Shown here one piece after another: positions 9,133-18,424 of a stretch of 64,000 nucleotides of DNA (position 1 is the first letter of the stretch; every line of letters starts with the position of its first letter). Made by a program: the position numbers and the translations under genes. Under the pieces are notes generated by a model that was not told the DNA's origin, did no database searches, and worked only from the letters and a program-made list of their open reading frames with translations. This stretch comes from Paraburkholderia largidicola (GTDB lineage: Bacteria > Pseudomonadota > Gammaproteobacteria > Burkholderiales > Burkholderiaceae): the NCBI RefSeq assembly GCF_013426895.1, contig NZ_AP023177.1, positions 372,001 through 436,000 on the forward strand. Direction: 5' to 3'.

Positions 9133-9484
9133 GTACCCGGCGCTTCGCGCGCCGCCCGGCTAACAATGGGCTGTCATTGATGTAACCAGTCAGATGGAGC
9201 CCATCCTGTCCGGCCTGTCCAATGCCAATGCGTGCGCGGTCGTCGCGTCGATGCCCGCACAGAACCGCTGGGCAACGTTCGCCGACGAGCTGGCCAAACT
9301 CGATACCGCGAGGCGAAATCTGCAGCGCACCGATGCCTGAGGCGACCACTGCGCCGTGCTATCAAGCAATGGAATACCAGCACCGGAAGTTTCATTACCG
9401 GGCCGCTATCCACACTAGTCTCAAGGCGTTGCTGCGGCATCGCAGCAGCAACCTGACATGCAACGCGAGAGACAGGAACAGCGC
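9133..9484 (+). other. Spacer with possible C-terminal gene remnant
   Basis: No intact gene. A 48-codon frame at 9194-9340, starting MEPILSGLSNANACA and ending NLQRTDA, has reasonable codon use and may be the tail of a lost catabolic gene, but I do not recognise it. The rest shows nothing I can name. Confidence 0.3.
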
Positions 9485-9908
9485 ATGAATGAGACAGCTC
9501 AAACCCAGGTCATGCCCGGCAAGGCGACACCGCGCGGGCGACTTTCTTTTCGTGTCGGGCTCCAGTTCGCAGCGGCCCGACAACGCCTTCGCCGGTGCTT
9601 ACGCCGATAGCTTCGGCACGGCATCCGCCGATATTCGCGCGCAGACGCGCTCGGTGATCGAGAACGTCCGCGACATCCTGCGCGCCCAAGCCGCCGATCT
9701 GTCGAACGTCGTCGAGGTGACGACGTTCCTCGTCAATATGAACGACTTCGGCGGCTACAACGAAGTCTATGGCGAGTACTTCGACGAAACGGGTCCGGCG
9801 CGCACGACGGTCGCGGTGAATCAGTTGCCGCATCCGCTGCTCGCCATCGAGATCAAGGCGGTCGCGTGGGCGCCGCGCGCCGCTGCGGCGAATCGCCGGG
9901 CTGACTGA
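9485..9908 (+). pseudogene. 2-aminomuconate deaminase (RidA-like), frameshifted
   Basis: The ATG at 9485 opens [19 protein letters not shown], the usual N-terminus of 2-aminomuconate deaminase. The family body ([17 protein letters not shown], then [18 protein letters not shown] and [13 protein letters not shown]) continues in another frame. The segment expected between them (about six residues, FPHVKR-like in relatives as I recall) is missing, and the break sits on a short CGCGCGGGC repeat, as if a small out-of-frame deletion occurred. The enzyme deaminates 2-aminomuconate in the 3-hydroxyanthranilate/2-nitrobenzoate routes. It stands 14 bp before the truncated dioxygenase start, so it is a relic of an nba-type operon. 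A sequencing error could mimic a frameshift but not the missing residues. Confidence 0.8.
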
Positions 9909-9922
9909 ACAGGAGAACGCGC

Positions 9923-9990
9923 ATGTTGAAGTACTGCAAGCCGCTCAACTTCGCACACTGGGTCGATGAGCGCGCGCATTTGCTGAAGCC
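9923..9990 (+). pseudogene. 3-hydroxyanthranilate 3,4-dioxygenase, 5' fragment
   Basis: An ATG at 9923, with AGGAGA upstream, starts MLKYCKPLNFAHWVDERAHL then LKP, matching the first ~23 residues of 3-hydroxyanthranilate 3,4-dioxygenase. Similarity stops at about 9984-9990, where the sequence changes to an antisense chemoreceptor fragment across a CCGGCCGG microhomology. The metal-binding core is absent, so there can be no activity. With the broken deaminase upstream it records a former 3-hydroxyanthranilate degradation operon. Confidence 0.7.
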
Positions 9991-10290
9991 GGCCGGCCGC
10001 GCGCTGTCCAGCAAGACCCTGCGAGCCTCATCCTGTCTGCCGTCTGATTGAAGGTTGATTACCTGCTCGATTAATGGCAAGGCACGCGCCCGCTCAGACT
10101 TGATTCCAGCGTAGATCCCCTTTTCGTCGTCGACGTTCGAACCTTCGAGGAAGATTCTTTCGAGCGGCTCAGAAGACTGTTCATAGTCGCGCTGGAGCTT
10201 CCTGATGTTCTGTATCACAGCAGGGAGTTCGTCTTTGCCAGCCAGTGTGACGTCCCGCAAGACGATCATCGCACGATCGTGAACGCCGCC
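9990..10290 (-). pseudogene. Methyl-accepting chemotaxis protein sensor-domain fragment
   Basis: Read leftward, the segment encodes HDRAMIVLRDVTLAGKDELP through LPLIEQVINLQSDGRQDEAR and RVLLDSARP, typical of the four-helix-bundle periplasmic domain of chemoreceptors. It lacks the first membrane segment, the HAMP domain and the signalling domain, and is cut at both ends: by the dioxygenase fragment on the left and by the transposase on the right. It is an internal fragment of about 100 codons left by rearrangement. Confidence 0.65.
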
Positions 10291-10301
10291 CCAAACTGGA
10301 G

Positions 10302-12280
10302 TTGCAGTCAATCGACGTGAGCGCGTGGCCTACTGTCGCCTTTACCGAACTGGACGATGTGGCGCGGGCCACATTCGAGACACGTCAACACGCCGTGTTG
10401 CGCTACACAGCCGGAGAGTCGGTCAAGGCAATCGAGCGTTCAACGGGCATCAATCGCCGGCAACTGTACCGATGGCTCGAACGAGCCCAGGCACCACACC
10501 CTGATGGACGTCCATTCGGCTTTCGGGCGCTCATTCGCTATTTGCGCATCGCGGATTACGGGCGGGTGTGCGACGTGCAGGTGCGAGGCGAGCGCGGCAG
10601 CCGGGGCGCCGCTGGTGCATTGACGCAGCTGTTCGAGCGTTACCCTGAATTGACTGGATGGCTTCTGCTTCAGGTCAAACAGCGCAGGGTGCTGCTCGAG
10701 CAGAGGCATACGGATGGACATCTGCGCACGCGCCTACGCGGTTTGCAATCGATGCACGATGAATTCCTGCGCCGATGTCGATCATTGGGATTGACGGCGG
10801 CCGACTATCCCTTCAACACCGGCGACCATGCGGTTCGCTCGCTGTCCCGACGGTTGAAGGCGGAACTGCCGCGTACGTTTGGCACGGCGGCACGCTCAGC
10901 CGGCGCCTCGCACCTTAAGGGCCTGCCCCGGCTCGACGGCGCGGACGCACCTGCGGCGGTCCGGCCGTACCAGGTCGTCGAATTTGATGGTCATCGGCTC
11001 GATATCAGGCTCAAGGTTGTCGTGCGGGATCCACTCGGTTTCGCACACGAATTCGAGATGGAACGGGTATGGCTCCTGGTAATCATCGATGTGTGCACGC
11101 GCGCCGTGCTCGGCTATCACATAGCGTTTCGCGAATACAGCCGGTATGACGTCGTCAAGACAATCGAGAATGCACTCGAGCCCCATCGTGCGCGAATGTT
11201 CACCATCGCAGGGCTTGGGTATGGACCACAGGACGGTTTTCCGTCGGGTCGCTTGCCCGAACTGGCGTACGTCACGTGGGAGTGGATCAAACTCGACAAC
11301 GCAAAGGCCAATCTCGCAAGGGAAACACTGAATTCGTTGTGCGAGTTTGTTGGCTGTGTCGCTGACGCCGGACCGAAGTACAGCCCCGATGAGCGACCCT
11401 ATATTGAGAGGTTTTTTGGGACGATCGCGAACCGCCTCTCATCGCGTTTGCCTGGCTATACGGGTGCTCATCCTCGCGATCTGCGTCGGGCACTCGCAGA
11501 TCCGAAGGGCGACCTGAGGCTCTACGTCTCACTCGACGAACTCTCGGAACTCGTTGAGTACAGCATTTCCCGCTACAACGGCACCCCGCACGCCGGCCTT
11601 AACAACGCACGCCACTCGAAGCGATGGAATATTTCGTGCGCGGCAAACAGACGCTTGTGAGATGGCTGGCCCAGGCGCGTCGCCAGACACTCTGCCTGAT
11701 GCAATCGGCCCGACGATGCCGGGTGCGCGCCTATCTCTCTCAAGGCGTACGTCCGCATATCAACCTGCATGGTGTGCGCTACACGAGCCGGTTGCTCGCG
11801 GCAGGTACGCATCTGATCGGCGAGTATCTGCTGGTCTACATGAACGCTGACGACTTGCGCTCAGTACGCGCCTTCGTGGCCAGTGGCGAGGAACTGGGTG
11901 TCCTCGAGGCGCAAGGGGCGTGGGGCGTCGTGCCGCACAATCTCAAACTGCGTCAGGAGATTCTCAAGCAATCTGGCAAGCGCCAACGCCATATTGCTGC
12001 GATCGATACCAATCCAATCGAGGTCTACGTCCAGAAAAAGCTCACGCAGGCGAGGAAGACTCGGAAAGCAGCGACGGATCTCGCCAACGTCACGCGGATT
12101 CTGACGTCGGCCCCGACGGTACGTACGCCTGTGGGGCCGAAACGTCGGGCCGAGGCAGAGACTACGACAATGGTCGCATCACCAACCCCAGTCACACAGC
12201 CGGCGACGGACATCGATCTCGCGCCACGGCTATCGGTGCGCCCACGCAAGCTCTCCATCGGTACCGGTCAGGTCTTCTGA
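10302..12280 (+). pseudogene. TnsB/TniA-family DDE transposase, frameshifted
   Basis: The first frame (10302-11660) carries an HTH (about residues 30-60), and an rve-type catalytic core with D229 in VVEFDGHRLD, D332 in KLDNAKANL and E369 in YIERFFGTI, a D-D-36-E spacing. The family runs on into a second frame (11624-12280, EYFVRGKQTLVRWL to the Lys/Arg-rich tail) after NNAR. At about 11609-11615 the sequence is short by one base (or four), so the joint product of about 655 residues is broken. No slippery heptamer is visible, so programmed frameshifting is unlikely. The frame opens with TTG (10302); a GTG at 10317 is an alternative. Confidence 0.8.
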
Positions 12281-12308
12281 TTTCGTCGCTCACGCCAGGA
12301 GGTGCATC

Positions 12309-13286
12309 ATGTCGCTCGAAGTGCCGCGTCCGATTGATCCTTCATTGCATCCGCTCGTCACCGGCAATTACCGCCTGGCGACGCCCGCGATCGAAGCGTT
12401 CTATGAACTTGTCACCCGCTGCCTGCGATATCGGATCCCTGGCGCACTTATCTATGGACCGCCGCGCATTGGCAAAACCCGCGCGATCGAGTATGTGCGG
12501 CTCCTGCTTGCGCGTCAGTACCCGAAGATGTCCAGCTACCATGCACAGTGCGAGCACAAGCCGAAACACGCGGAAGGCCCCTTCTTCACCAATCTGCTGG
12601 AGGCCGTCGGTGATCATGCTCCGCACGCGGGTACGAGTTCGGCAAAGCGCAGTCGCCTCTCGCTGCGTATCCGCGAGGCCGCGGCCCGCGCCGGAAGCGG
12701 CACCGTACTCCTCTTCTGCGATGAGAGCCAACGTTACAACGAGAATGAATATGAATGGCTGCGGGATGTGCATGATGCGCTCGATCGCCAGCAGATCAAG
12801 CTCTTCACGTTCCTCGTTGGCCAGCAGGAACTTCTGGCGCAGAAAACAGCCCTGCAGGTCGCAGGCAAAACACAGATCGTTGCGCGTCTGATGGTCGAGG
12901 AACTCGCGTTTTATGGCATCAGGAACGCCGAGGATGTCGCCACGTGCCTGAATGGCTACGATCAGACCGCGTATCCGGAAGGTTCTCATTGGAGCTTCAC
13001 GCGGTTCTACATCCCACAGGCGTTTGACGCCGGCTATCGTCTGGTTGCCGACTCGGGAACGCTTTGGCAAGCGTTCGAGGCTGCGCATCACAAGGCGAGC
13101 CTGCCGGGCAACCTTGAAATACCGATGGAATCGTTTGCTCGCGCTGTCGAGATTGTGCTCAAGGAAAGTGAGCTCAAGGACGCTCCGGGGCATTGCCCTG
13201 ATGCTGCCTTGTGGACTCACGCGGTTCAGCACTGCGGCTATGTTCAGTCCCGCCATGCGACGGGCCGCGTGCTGGCAACGGTGTGA
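12309..13286 (+). CDS. TnsC/TniB-like transposition ATPase
   Basis: A 325-residue AAA+ protein with Walker A GPPRIGKT (residues 50-57) and Walker B TVLLFCDES (about 132-140). In Tn7-like elements this regulator links the target selector to the transposase. An AGGAGG ribosome site stands before ATG 12309. It follows the transposase by 28 bp and ends 4 bp before the tniQ start, so the unit is still arranged as an operon. The reading frame is intact although its transposase is broken. Confidence 0.88.
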   Translation: MSLEVPRPIDPSLHPLVTGNYRLATPAIEAFYELVTRCLRYRIPGALIYGPPRIGKTRAIEYVRLLLARQYPKMSSYHAQCEHKPKHAEGPFFTNLLEAVGDHAPHAGTSSAKRSRLSLRIREAAARAGSGTVLLFCDESQRYNENEYEWLRDVHDALDRQQIKLFTFLVGQQELLAQKTALQVAGKTQIVARLMVEELAFYGIRNAEDVATCLNGYDQTAYPEGSHWSFTRFYIPQAFDAGYRLVADSGTLWQAFEAAHHKASLPGNLEIPMESFARAVEIVLKESELKDAPGHCPDAALWTHAVQHCGYVQSRHATGRVLATV

Positions 13287-13290
13287 TCTC

Positions 13291-13935
13291 GTGGCACTCA
13301 CGCGCCCGCGCTTCCCGATTCTGGCGTTTGATGAGTGGGAGCTTTCGCTTTCGCGAGGAAGTGCGTTCAACCAGAAGTGGCTGATGCCCGGCGAATCGCT
13401 GATCTCTATCCTGTGGAAGTTCGCGTGCGCGAACGTACTGCCCGGAGACGCGCTCATGCATCTGATCAGCCCGTTGGTTGATCCGTCTATGGGTGTAGCA
13501 CCCGTGCGCGACAACATCGAACTCGCACGTCTGTGTCGCGTACTCCGTTTGCCCGAAGGGGTTTTGCGGATGTCCTTGCTTGACGCAGCCCTTGCGGTTC
13601 CGACTCACCCGGCCTTCCGATATTGCAGACTGTGCGCCGCGCATGGCTACCACAGCGTGCTATATCAACTTGAGGAGGAAGAGCGCTGTCCCGTACATCA
13701 TCAATCACTCGACACACGTTGTCTGCATTGCAGTTGCGAGACGCCGCACATCCTCAGCGCCAGCGTAATCGAGGCCCCGTTTCGATGCTTGGGGTGCCGT
13801 TCCCATGTCAGTTATGGTCGACTATCGCTCCGCTCGACCATTCCCGCGATGAGCAGGCAGGACCGCATGGCGCTCAGTCGCCACTGGCTGCTGCGCTCGG
13901 GCAACGACATGAACGGCGGCTCCGGAAGTGCGTGA
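13291..13935 (+). CDS. TniQ-family transposition protein, short
   Basis: From GTG 13291 (ALTRPRFPILAFDEWELSLS) a 214-residue protein shows the TniQ N-terminal region with GESLISILWKFACAN and a zinc-finger set: YCRLCAAHGYHSVLYQ, CPVHHQ, RCLHC and CLGC (about residues 110-170). TniQ/TnsD proteins choose the target. At 214 residues it is shorter than typical TniQ or TnsD, lacking a long C-terminal target-binding region, so it is either a minimal form or truncated. The start is chosen because it lies 4 bp after the tnsC stop; the frame is open further upstream only as tnsC shadow. Confidence 0.75.
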   Translation: MALTRPRFPILAFDEWELSLSRGSAFNQKWLMPGESLISILWKFACANVLPGDALMHLISPLVDPSMGVAPVRDNIELARLCRVLRLPEGVLRMSLLDAALAVPTHPAFRYCRLCAAHGYHSVLYQLEEEERCPVHHQSLDTRCLHCSCETPHILSASVIEAPFRCLGCRSHVSYGRLSLRSTIPAMSRQDRMALSRHWLLRSGNDMNGGSGSA

Positions 13936-13971
13936 TCGCGAGTTGTCGGCGCCGGCATCTCAAAAGCAGTT

Positions 13972-14086
13972 GGAGACACTTTTATTTCGGTTCTGGTAAC
14001 AGACTGAATCTGCTGGAGTTTTTTGCGCCGCTGCATTACACGAACGCGAGTTGACAGAATTATTGGCGCAACGGAGACACTTTTAA
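13972..14086 (+). repeat. Direct repeat pair GGAGACACTTTTA, possible transposon end
   Basis: GGAGACACTTTTAT at 13972-13985 and GGAGACACTTTTAA at 14073-14086 are 101 bp apart, directly downstream of tniQ. Repeated short sites near an end are what TnsB/TniA-type transposases bind. No target-site duplication could be assigned. Confidence 0.45.
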
Positions 14087-14275
14087 TACTGTCTACGGCT
14101 GGATCACGGGAGCGGTTGGAGAGACGTGCGGCGACCAGGCGCAGCGCCGAACGGTGCAGGCCTCCGCGGGGCGACCCGCCAGCGGTCCCCGCGATTCAAT
14201 GCGGGAATGCAGGGGCGGCAACGCGATCCGGTCATGCGGACCCGACAACGCCTTTTCCGTTGCTGATGCCTGCCG

Positions 14276-14449
14276 CTAGTCGGTCATCACGCGGGCGCGC
14301 AGGTGCTCGAGGGTCGCCTTCAGTTGTCGGCGCAACTGTGGACCATTCGTGACCAGGTGCCCCTCACGCTCGAGCCGGTCAAGCAGATCGATCTCACGCA
14401 GCAGACGTTCGATTGCGCTGTTCGTGTCGTCAGCTTTCTGTTCGGCCAT
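14276..14449 (-). CDS. Small helical protein, unknown
   Basis: A 57-residue frame starting MAEQKADDTNSAIERLLREI and ending LKATLEHLRARVMTD. It is highly charged and predicted helical throughout, with Leu heptads suggesting a short coiled coil. It stands alone between the transposon end and a region with no genes. There is no strong Shine-Dalgarno sequence; GCGGGTGCT precedes the ATG. I do not recognise a family. Its coherent amphipathic pattern is the only support for it being real. Confidence 0.45.
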   Translation of the reverse strand: MAEQKADDTNSAIERLLREIDLLDRLEREGHLVTNGPQLRRQLKATLEHLRARVMTD

Positions 14450-14805
14450 AGCACCCGCCCTTTACTCTGCTTGTAGTCGGAAAATAGTATAGGGGACGGG
14501 TGCGGCGCCGGGGATATCGCTGAAATTATTTCCGGGCGCAGATGGCACCGGCCTGCGGTGATGACCCGCGTGTCCACGCGGCCGTCATGGTCGAACGCCT
14601 TTGCGCCCTCCTCGCCGCGCTTCGACGACCAATCACATGGCTTGCCTACTACCGCGTCGAAACCGATCTGGCCAACGCGACACGAAGTCGGTACCGCTGC
14701 CCTTAAGCGCATGCGGCACCCATGCCGTACGATCAGCGCAGTTCCGATTTCGCGCACTCAGGCTCTGATCTTCCTCTTGGTGGTCTCACGTTCACCGCAA
14801 TGAGC

Positions 14806-14871
14806 CGCGAAGTTACGAATAACGTATTGAACACTACATTTCAGCGCGAAAGTTGCAATAATATGCTGAAC
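14806..14871 (+). repeat. Two imperfect 27-bp direct repeats
   Basis: CGCGAAGTTACGAATAACGT (14806 onward) and CGCGAAAGTTGCAATAATAT (14845 onward) both run on to TTGAAC or CTGAAC, spaced 39 bp apart start to start. The arrangement resembles protein-binding repeats at a transposon end or a small origin, but no gene nearby explains them. Confidence 0.45.
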
Positions 14872-14911
14872 TGGCGGCCACGGACTGCTGACGGACCTCG
14901 GCCTGTCCTTT

Positions 14912-15000
14912 TCCGTGAAACATTCGACAAATAACTCGAATAAAGATCACTAAATCAATGATTTATAACTTTTAATCCGCCGCCCGGGATGTTTCACGGA
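14912..15000. repeat. 12-bp perfect inverted repeat TCCGTGAAACAT / ATGTTTCACGGA
   Basis: TCCGTGAAACAT (14912-14923) is mirrored by ATGTTTCACGGA (14989-15000) across 65 bp of unusually AT-rich sequence. Each arm contains a half-site like the chromosomal parS (TGTTTCAC), but the halves are far apart. It could be terminal repeats of a small lost element or a recombination site. Confidence 0.5.
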
Positions 15001-17144
15001 CAACCGACCCAGCAACGCTAGTGATTTAACATTACGGCCCGATAATGTTGAAAGCTTCGGGAATGTCGCGCTGGCAGCGCCTGTTGGTGAGCGTTTGCCA
15101 AGGCGAACAGGCGTCCACGGCCCGGCAACGCCACCGCATGTTGTGAGCGGGTGCCGCAGCGGCCCTGTCCAAGCACGGCCAGATGGGCGCATACGTCTGC
15201 CCGATCCACGAGCCCGGGAGGAACGACTGGCTACGCCTGCCATGGCGCGAGCCGTGCCGAATCCGCTCACGCATCATAAGGCCGTCGGGGTGGTACACAC
15301 TCGACAGCACTTCACCCTGTATCGACGTGCGCGTAACCCGCCGGAGTATCGTGACCTTGCACGATGCGCTGGCTGCCGTCGTACGACGCGCTCGCGATAC
15401 CGAGACAGCACCTGCGCCTGATGCCGGGCGGTACTACCACCGCAGAGTTACACGGCCACGACGACGTGCTAATGCTCGATACGTAAGGCGACCAGGTGGA
15501 CCTGGATGGCGTGTCCGGCGAAGCGGAACTGCGGATGCTCTATTGCGCCGACTTTCCGCTCCGTGACCTCGCCGCGTGTCGACCGGAAGTGCCCGCAATG
15601 CTCGTCTTCGCGCGCCAAGCGGGTGGCGCTTGCCCGCAAGCATCGGCCCTCGCCGATACGCCACAGCATAACCCACCCGCTCGACAGCTAGTTCGATCCC
15701 TTCGTGGCGGCACGGCTAGCCGTCGCGGGACTAACACCCTCGCCTACCTGCTGGCGCTTTTCCGGCGCCGGCAGCCGCGCTGGCGCACCGCCGCGCTGCG
15801 TTTCGATCCGAAAGGCGCGCAGCGCATCATGGGCTGTCGCTGCATGCCGCGTCGCTCGGCGAGCTGTCGCCTCTTGTGACCGTGCCGCGCCGGCGGTTCG
15901 GAGCCGCTCATCCAGGGATTGCAAGGACACCCCAACTGGGGACATCGATTGACGTAACGCCGCTCAAATCGCTGCAGGCGATGCCGCTACCGGCCAACGC
16001 GACAGATCGCAGCGTCTCAACCGCGCGCCGCGCCTCGCCTATCAGGGCGCGCTCGATCGCGATCTCAACGTCCTCCATGCGTGGATCGCGGTCTGCGACG
16101 CGAAGCGGAACGGCTGCTACTGCGCGCGATCATCGTCGCTGAACACATTGGACCTTGGCGCGTGCATCAACGGTTTCTCGCCGATCCGCATCCGACGGGG
16201 CGCTGGATCCGCCAGGCAAAGTGGAACTGTTCTATCCGGCATGACGGCCCTTCATCAAGCCATTTCGCGATTGCGTCCGCGAAATCGCCCACAAGCTGCT
16301 GTCGGCCATGTGCGGCTCGCCGGTCAGGCAGCAGTACCTTCTGATCAACCCGGCCCATGGTCCGGCTAGGTTAGGGTTGCATGAAACGGGCGGGGGCCGC
16401 GGCGGACTTGGCCCAGACGCGTACGCAGTCGTTTCGTGCCGTAGACCGTCAGTCAGCGGCGTCCGACGCCAGCCGATCACCTCGACCATTTCGCGCTGTT
16501 GCTAGCCTGCGACTGACCGCGCCGCTTGGAATTGGTGACCGCCACCACGGGCGCCTGGTCACGCGATGCGGTCAACCTAGTGGTCAACGAGGGGTGGACC
16601 CTGCAGGTCGAGCGCAAAAGCCTGTGCGGTTGATGCAGACCTCACCGACTCCCTGCAGGTGCGGCCCAGAGCCCTGCACGCTGCGGACTGCGCGGATGGA
16701 TACACCACTGATCGGCCATCTCATAGGGTGCTGGCCTCTGACACCCGACGCGCTACCCCGCGTCTGCAGGCACATCTTCACGCACGTTGCGCAACTGTTC
16801 TAGTCTTCCTATCTAAGCGCCGCGGCCGATTTGTGGCGGACGAGTACCGATTGGCTACGCCGCACGCACGCGGACCACGCCTTCGATTCAGACTGTGACC
16901 TGCGCGATGTGCAGACATAGGGCATGCCAGCCTCAGCACGAGCACCCTCGACACGAAAGGGAATGACATCCGACGCTACCAGCCCATGAACGTGTTCGAG
17001 GACGCGCTGTCGGTCGGCGAGGCGTAGGGGCTCGTGCGGGACGGGCGTTGTCCGTCTCGCATGGAAGATCAACCCGGCACCTGAACATCTCGCTGCCAAG
17101 GCGCAATATCTCGCAAAACACCTGCTTGTTGCCTCGCTGGATGC

Positions 17145-17163
17145 GTGTCTAGAGTCTAGACAC
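17145..17163. promoter_or_regulatory. Candidate parS palindrome 1
   Basis: GTGTCTAGAGTCTAGACAC is a perfect 19-bp palindrome around a central G. Two near-identical palindromes lie at 18250 and 18341, just after the parAB operon. It is embedded in otherwise eroded sequence, which suggests it has been kept by selection. Proposed as a ParB-binding centromere site. Confidence 0.65.
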
Positions 17164-18249
17164 AATCACACGTCACCTACCGCCCCCGGTGTTGGGGCAC
17201 CGCTGTCGCGCGTCGACACACAGATGCGGAATAACAAGGCGACCGAGATCGCGGCTGGCGTGATGAATATGACGCATGTCCCGCCCGTTGACCGCCTGTC
17301 GATGGCCATTCGCCCTGTGCCGTCCCAGCGGGCATGGACGGCACTCCGCAGTGCGTTTGCAAGCGTGGCCGAGACGAAAAGGTGCTGATGGCCGTGACAT
17401 ACCGCCCTCCGCACGCGGCTTCCTGCATAGCCTTGACACAGCGTTGGAAGGCCCGCACATGGCGTGGCGCATCCGAGCAGATCTCGTGCCCGACGACAGC
17501 GGTTGCGCCATGCGCCCCGCGATTACCCAGGGCAACAAGCACTGGAAGTCGGGCGGGATACAGACATGCACCAGGTCAAAGGGGAAGGCGCAAGCATTGT
17601 GCGGTCCCCCCCCGGTCGTGGCATCCGCAGTTCAAGTGATTAGCTCGCTGCTGCACGCCAATATGTGAAGGCCGCATGCTACCCCGGGAGGCACCTGTCC
17701 CTTGCTGAAGCGCGACAGCAACCGGCATGCAGGTCCGCGAGCGACCTTTCACACTCGCGATACCTATCATCCCCGCCATGCACGGAAAGATAACCAAAGC
17801 GGGACACTACTAATCCCGGTCAGAGGGGCCATGTCGAATCGCTCCCCTGACGCTACTCACCCTCGTACCGTGAGGCGTAGTGTACGGCCCCCGGACGACC
17901 ACGCTGTGTGCGGGAAGGCCATCAACTAGGTGCCGAACGCCGTCGCCTTAGCAAGGCGAAGACGTCGGCCACCGGAACCGCGCAGGGTGTAGGGCCGTCG
18001 TGACTTGCCGTAAGTCGACGGAAGTTGTCGGGAATTTGCGTCGCTAACCGGAAGGGGACCGTGCGATTGGCCGGACTCCTTGACCCGGGGTGACGGCGCG
18101 AGGGGGTTGGCAGGCTATCCCGCGCGTGCACACCCTGCCAGCCAGCATGCCGAAGTAGGGTGCACGAGGCAGCGAGTGGTTGGAGGAGAGCAGGTGTTGG
18201 CTCACCTTGTAACCTACCGAGTGCGAGTCCCAACGGCTATCCCCCGGAT
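17164..18249. other. Gene-poor region between parS-like palindromes
   Basis: About 1.1 kb with only short overlapping frames and no frame I can support. It lies between palindrome 1 and palindromes 2 and 3. It may serve as part of a centromere region. Confidence 0.45.
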
Positions 18250-18268
18250 CTGTCTAGACTCTAGACAC
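18250..18268. promoter_or_regulatory. Candidate parS palindrome 2
   Basis: CTGTCTAGACTCTAGACAC holds a perfect 17-bp palindrome TGTCTAGA-C-TCTAGACA (18251-18267). It lies about 160 bp beyond the end of parB. Same core as the sites at 17145 and 18341. Confidence 0.7.
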
Positions 18269-18340
18269 GTCGTCCGGCTCAGGCCACTTCGCATCTGGCG
18301 GTGAGGCGACGCCCGGCCGAATGTCAACCGGGCCAACGGT

Positions 18341-18359
18341 GTGTCTAGACTCTAGACGC
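18341..18359. promoter_or_regulatory. Candidate parS palindrome 3
   Basis: GTGTCTAGACTCTAGACGC is a palindrome with one outer mismatch, 91 bp from palindrome 2 and next to the parB terminator. Paired sites close to parAB are usual for plasmid centromeres. Confidence 0.7.
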
Positions 18360-18375
18360 ACCGGCAGCGGCTGGA

Positions 18376-18403
18376 CGAAAAAAAGCCCGCGCGAAGCGGG
18401 CTC
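18376..18403 (-). terminator. Intrinsic terminator of parAB
   Basis: Read leftward, AGCCCGC, a five-base TTCGC loop and GCGGGCT are followed by a run of seven T. It lies 21 bp after the parB stop. Confidence 0.85.
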
Positions 18404-18424
18404 GGCTCAGGAATGAAGTGTTCC

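Larger units (their letters stand above)
10302..14086 (+). mobile_element. Decayed Tn7-like/Tn402-like transposon (TnsB-TnsC-TniQ)
   Basis: Three rightward genes in the order DDE transposase, AAA+ ATPase and TniQ zinc protein define the Tn7/Tn5053 superfamily. No TnsA-like nuclease is present, so transposition would be replicative in type. The transposase is frameshifted. Two direct repeats GGAGACACTTTTA (13972 and 14073) after tniQ may be transposase-binding sites of the right end. No matching repeats were found left of the transposase, which abuts a broken chemoreceptor gene. The right boundary is set to the second repeat and is approximate. Confidence 0.7.
14450..17144. other. Decayed, gene-poor region
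   Basis: About 2.7 kb with high GC and many short frames on both strands, none with consistent family resemblance. It holds two imperfect 27-bp repeats (14806 and 14845) and a 12-bp inverted repeat (14912/14989). I read it as eroded mobile or plasmid DNA. The short frames I inspected (for example near 15032-15310 and 16081-16370) did not match anything I know. Confidence 0.5.

Noticed and set aside
11600..11630. Programmed frameshift in the transposase
   Set aside because: No slippery heptamer or downstream structure was seen; a base loss is simpler.
14450..18249. Many 60-130-codon frames on both strands
   Set aside because: None shows domain motifs, ribosome sites or operon logic; the region reads as decayed DNA.
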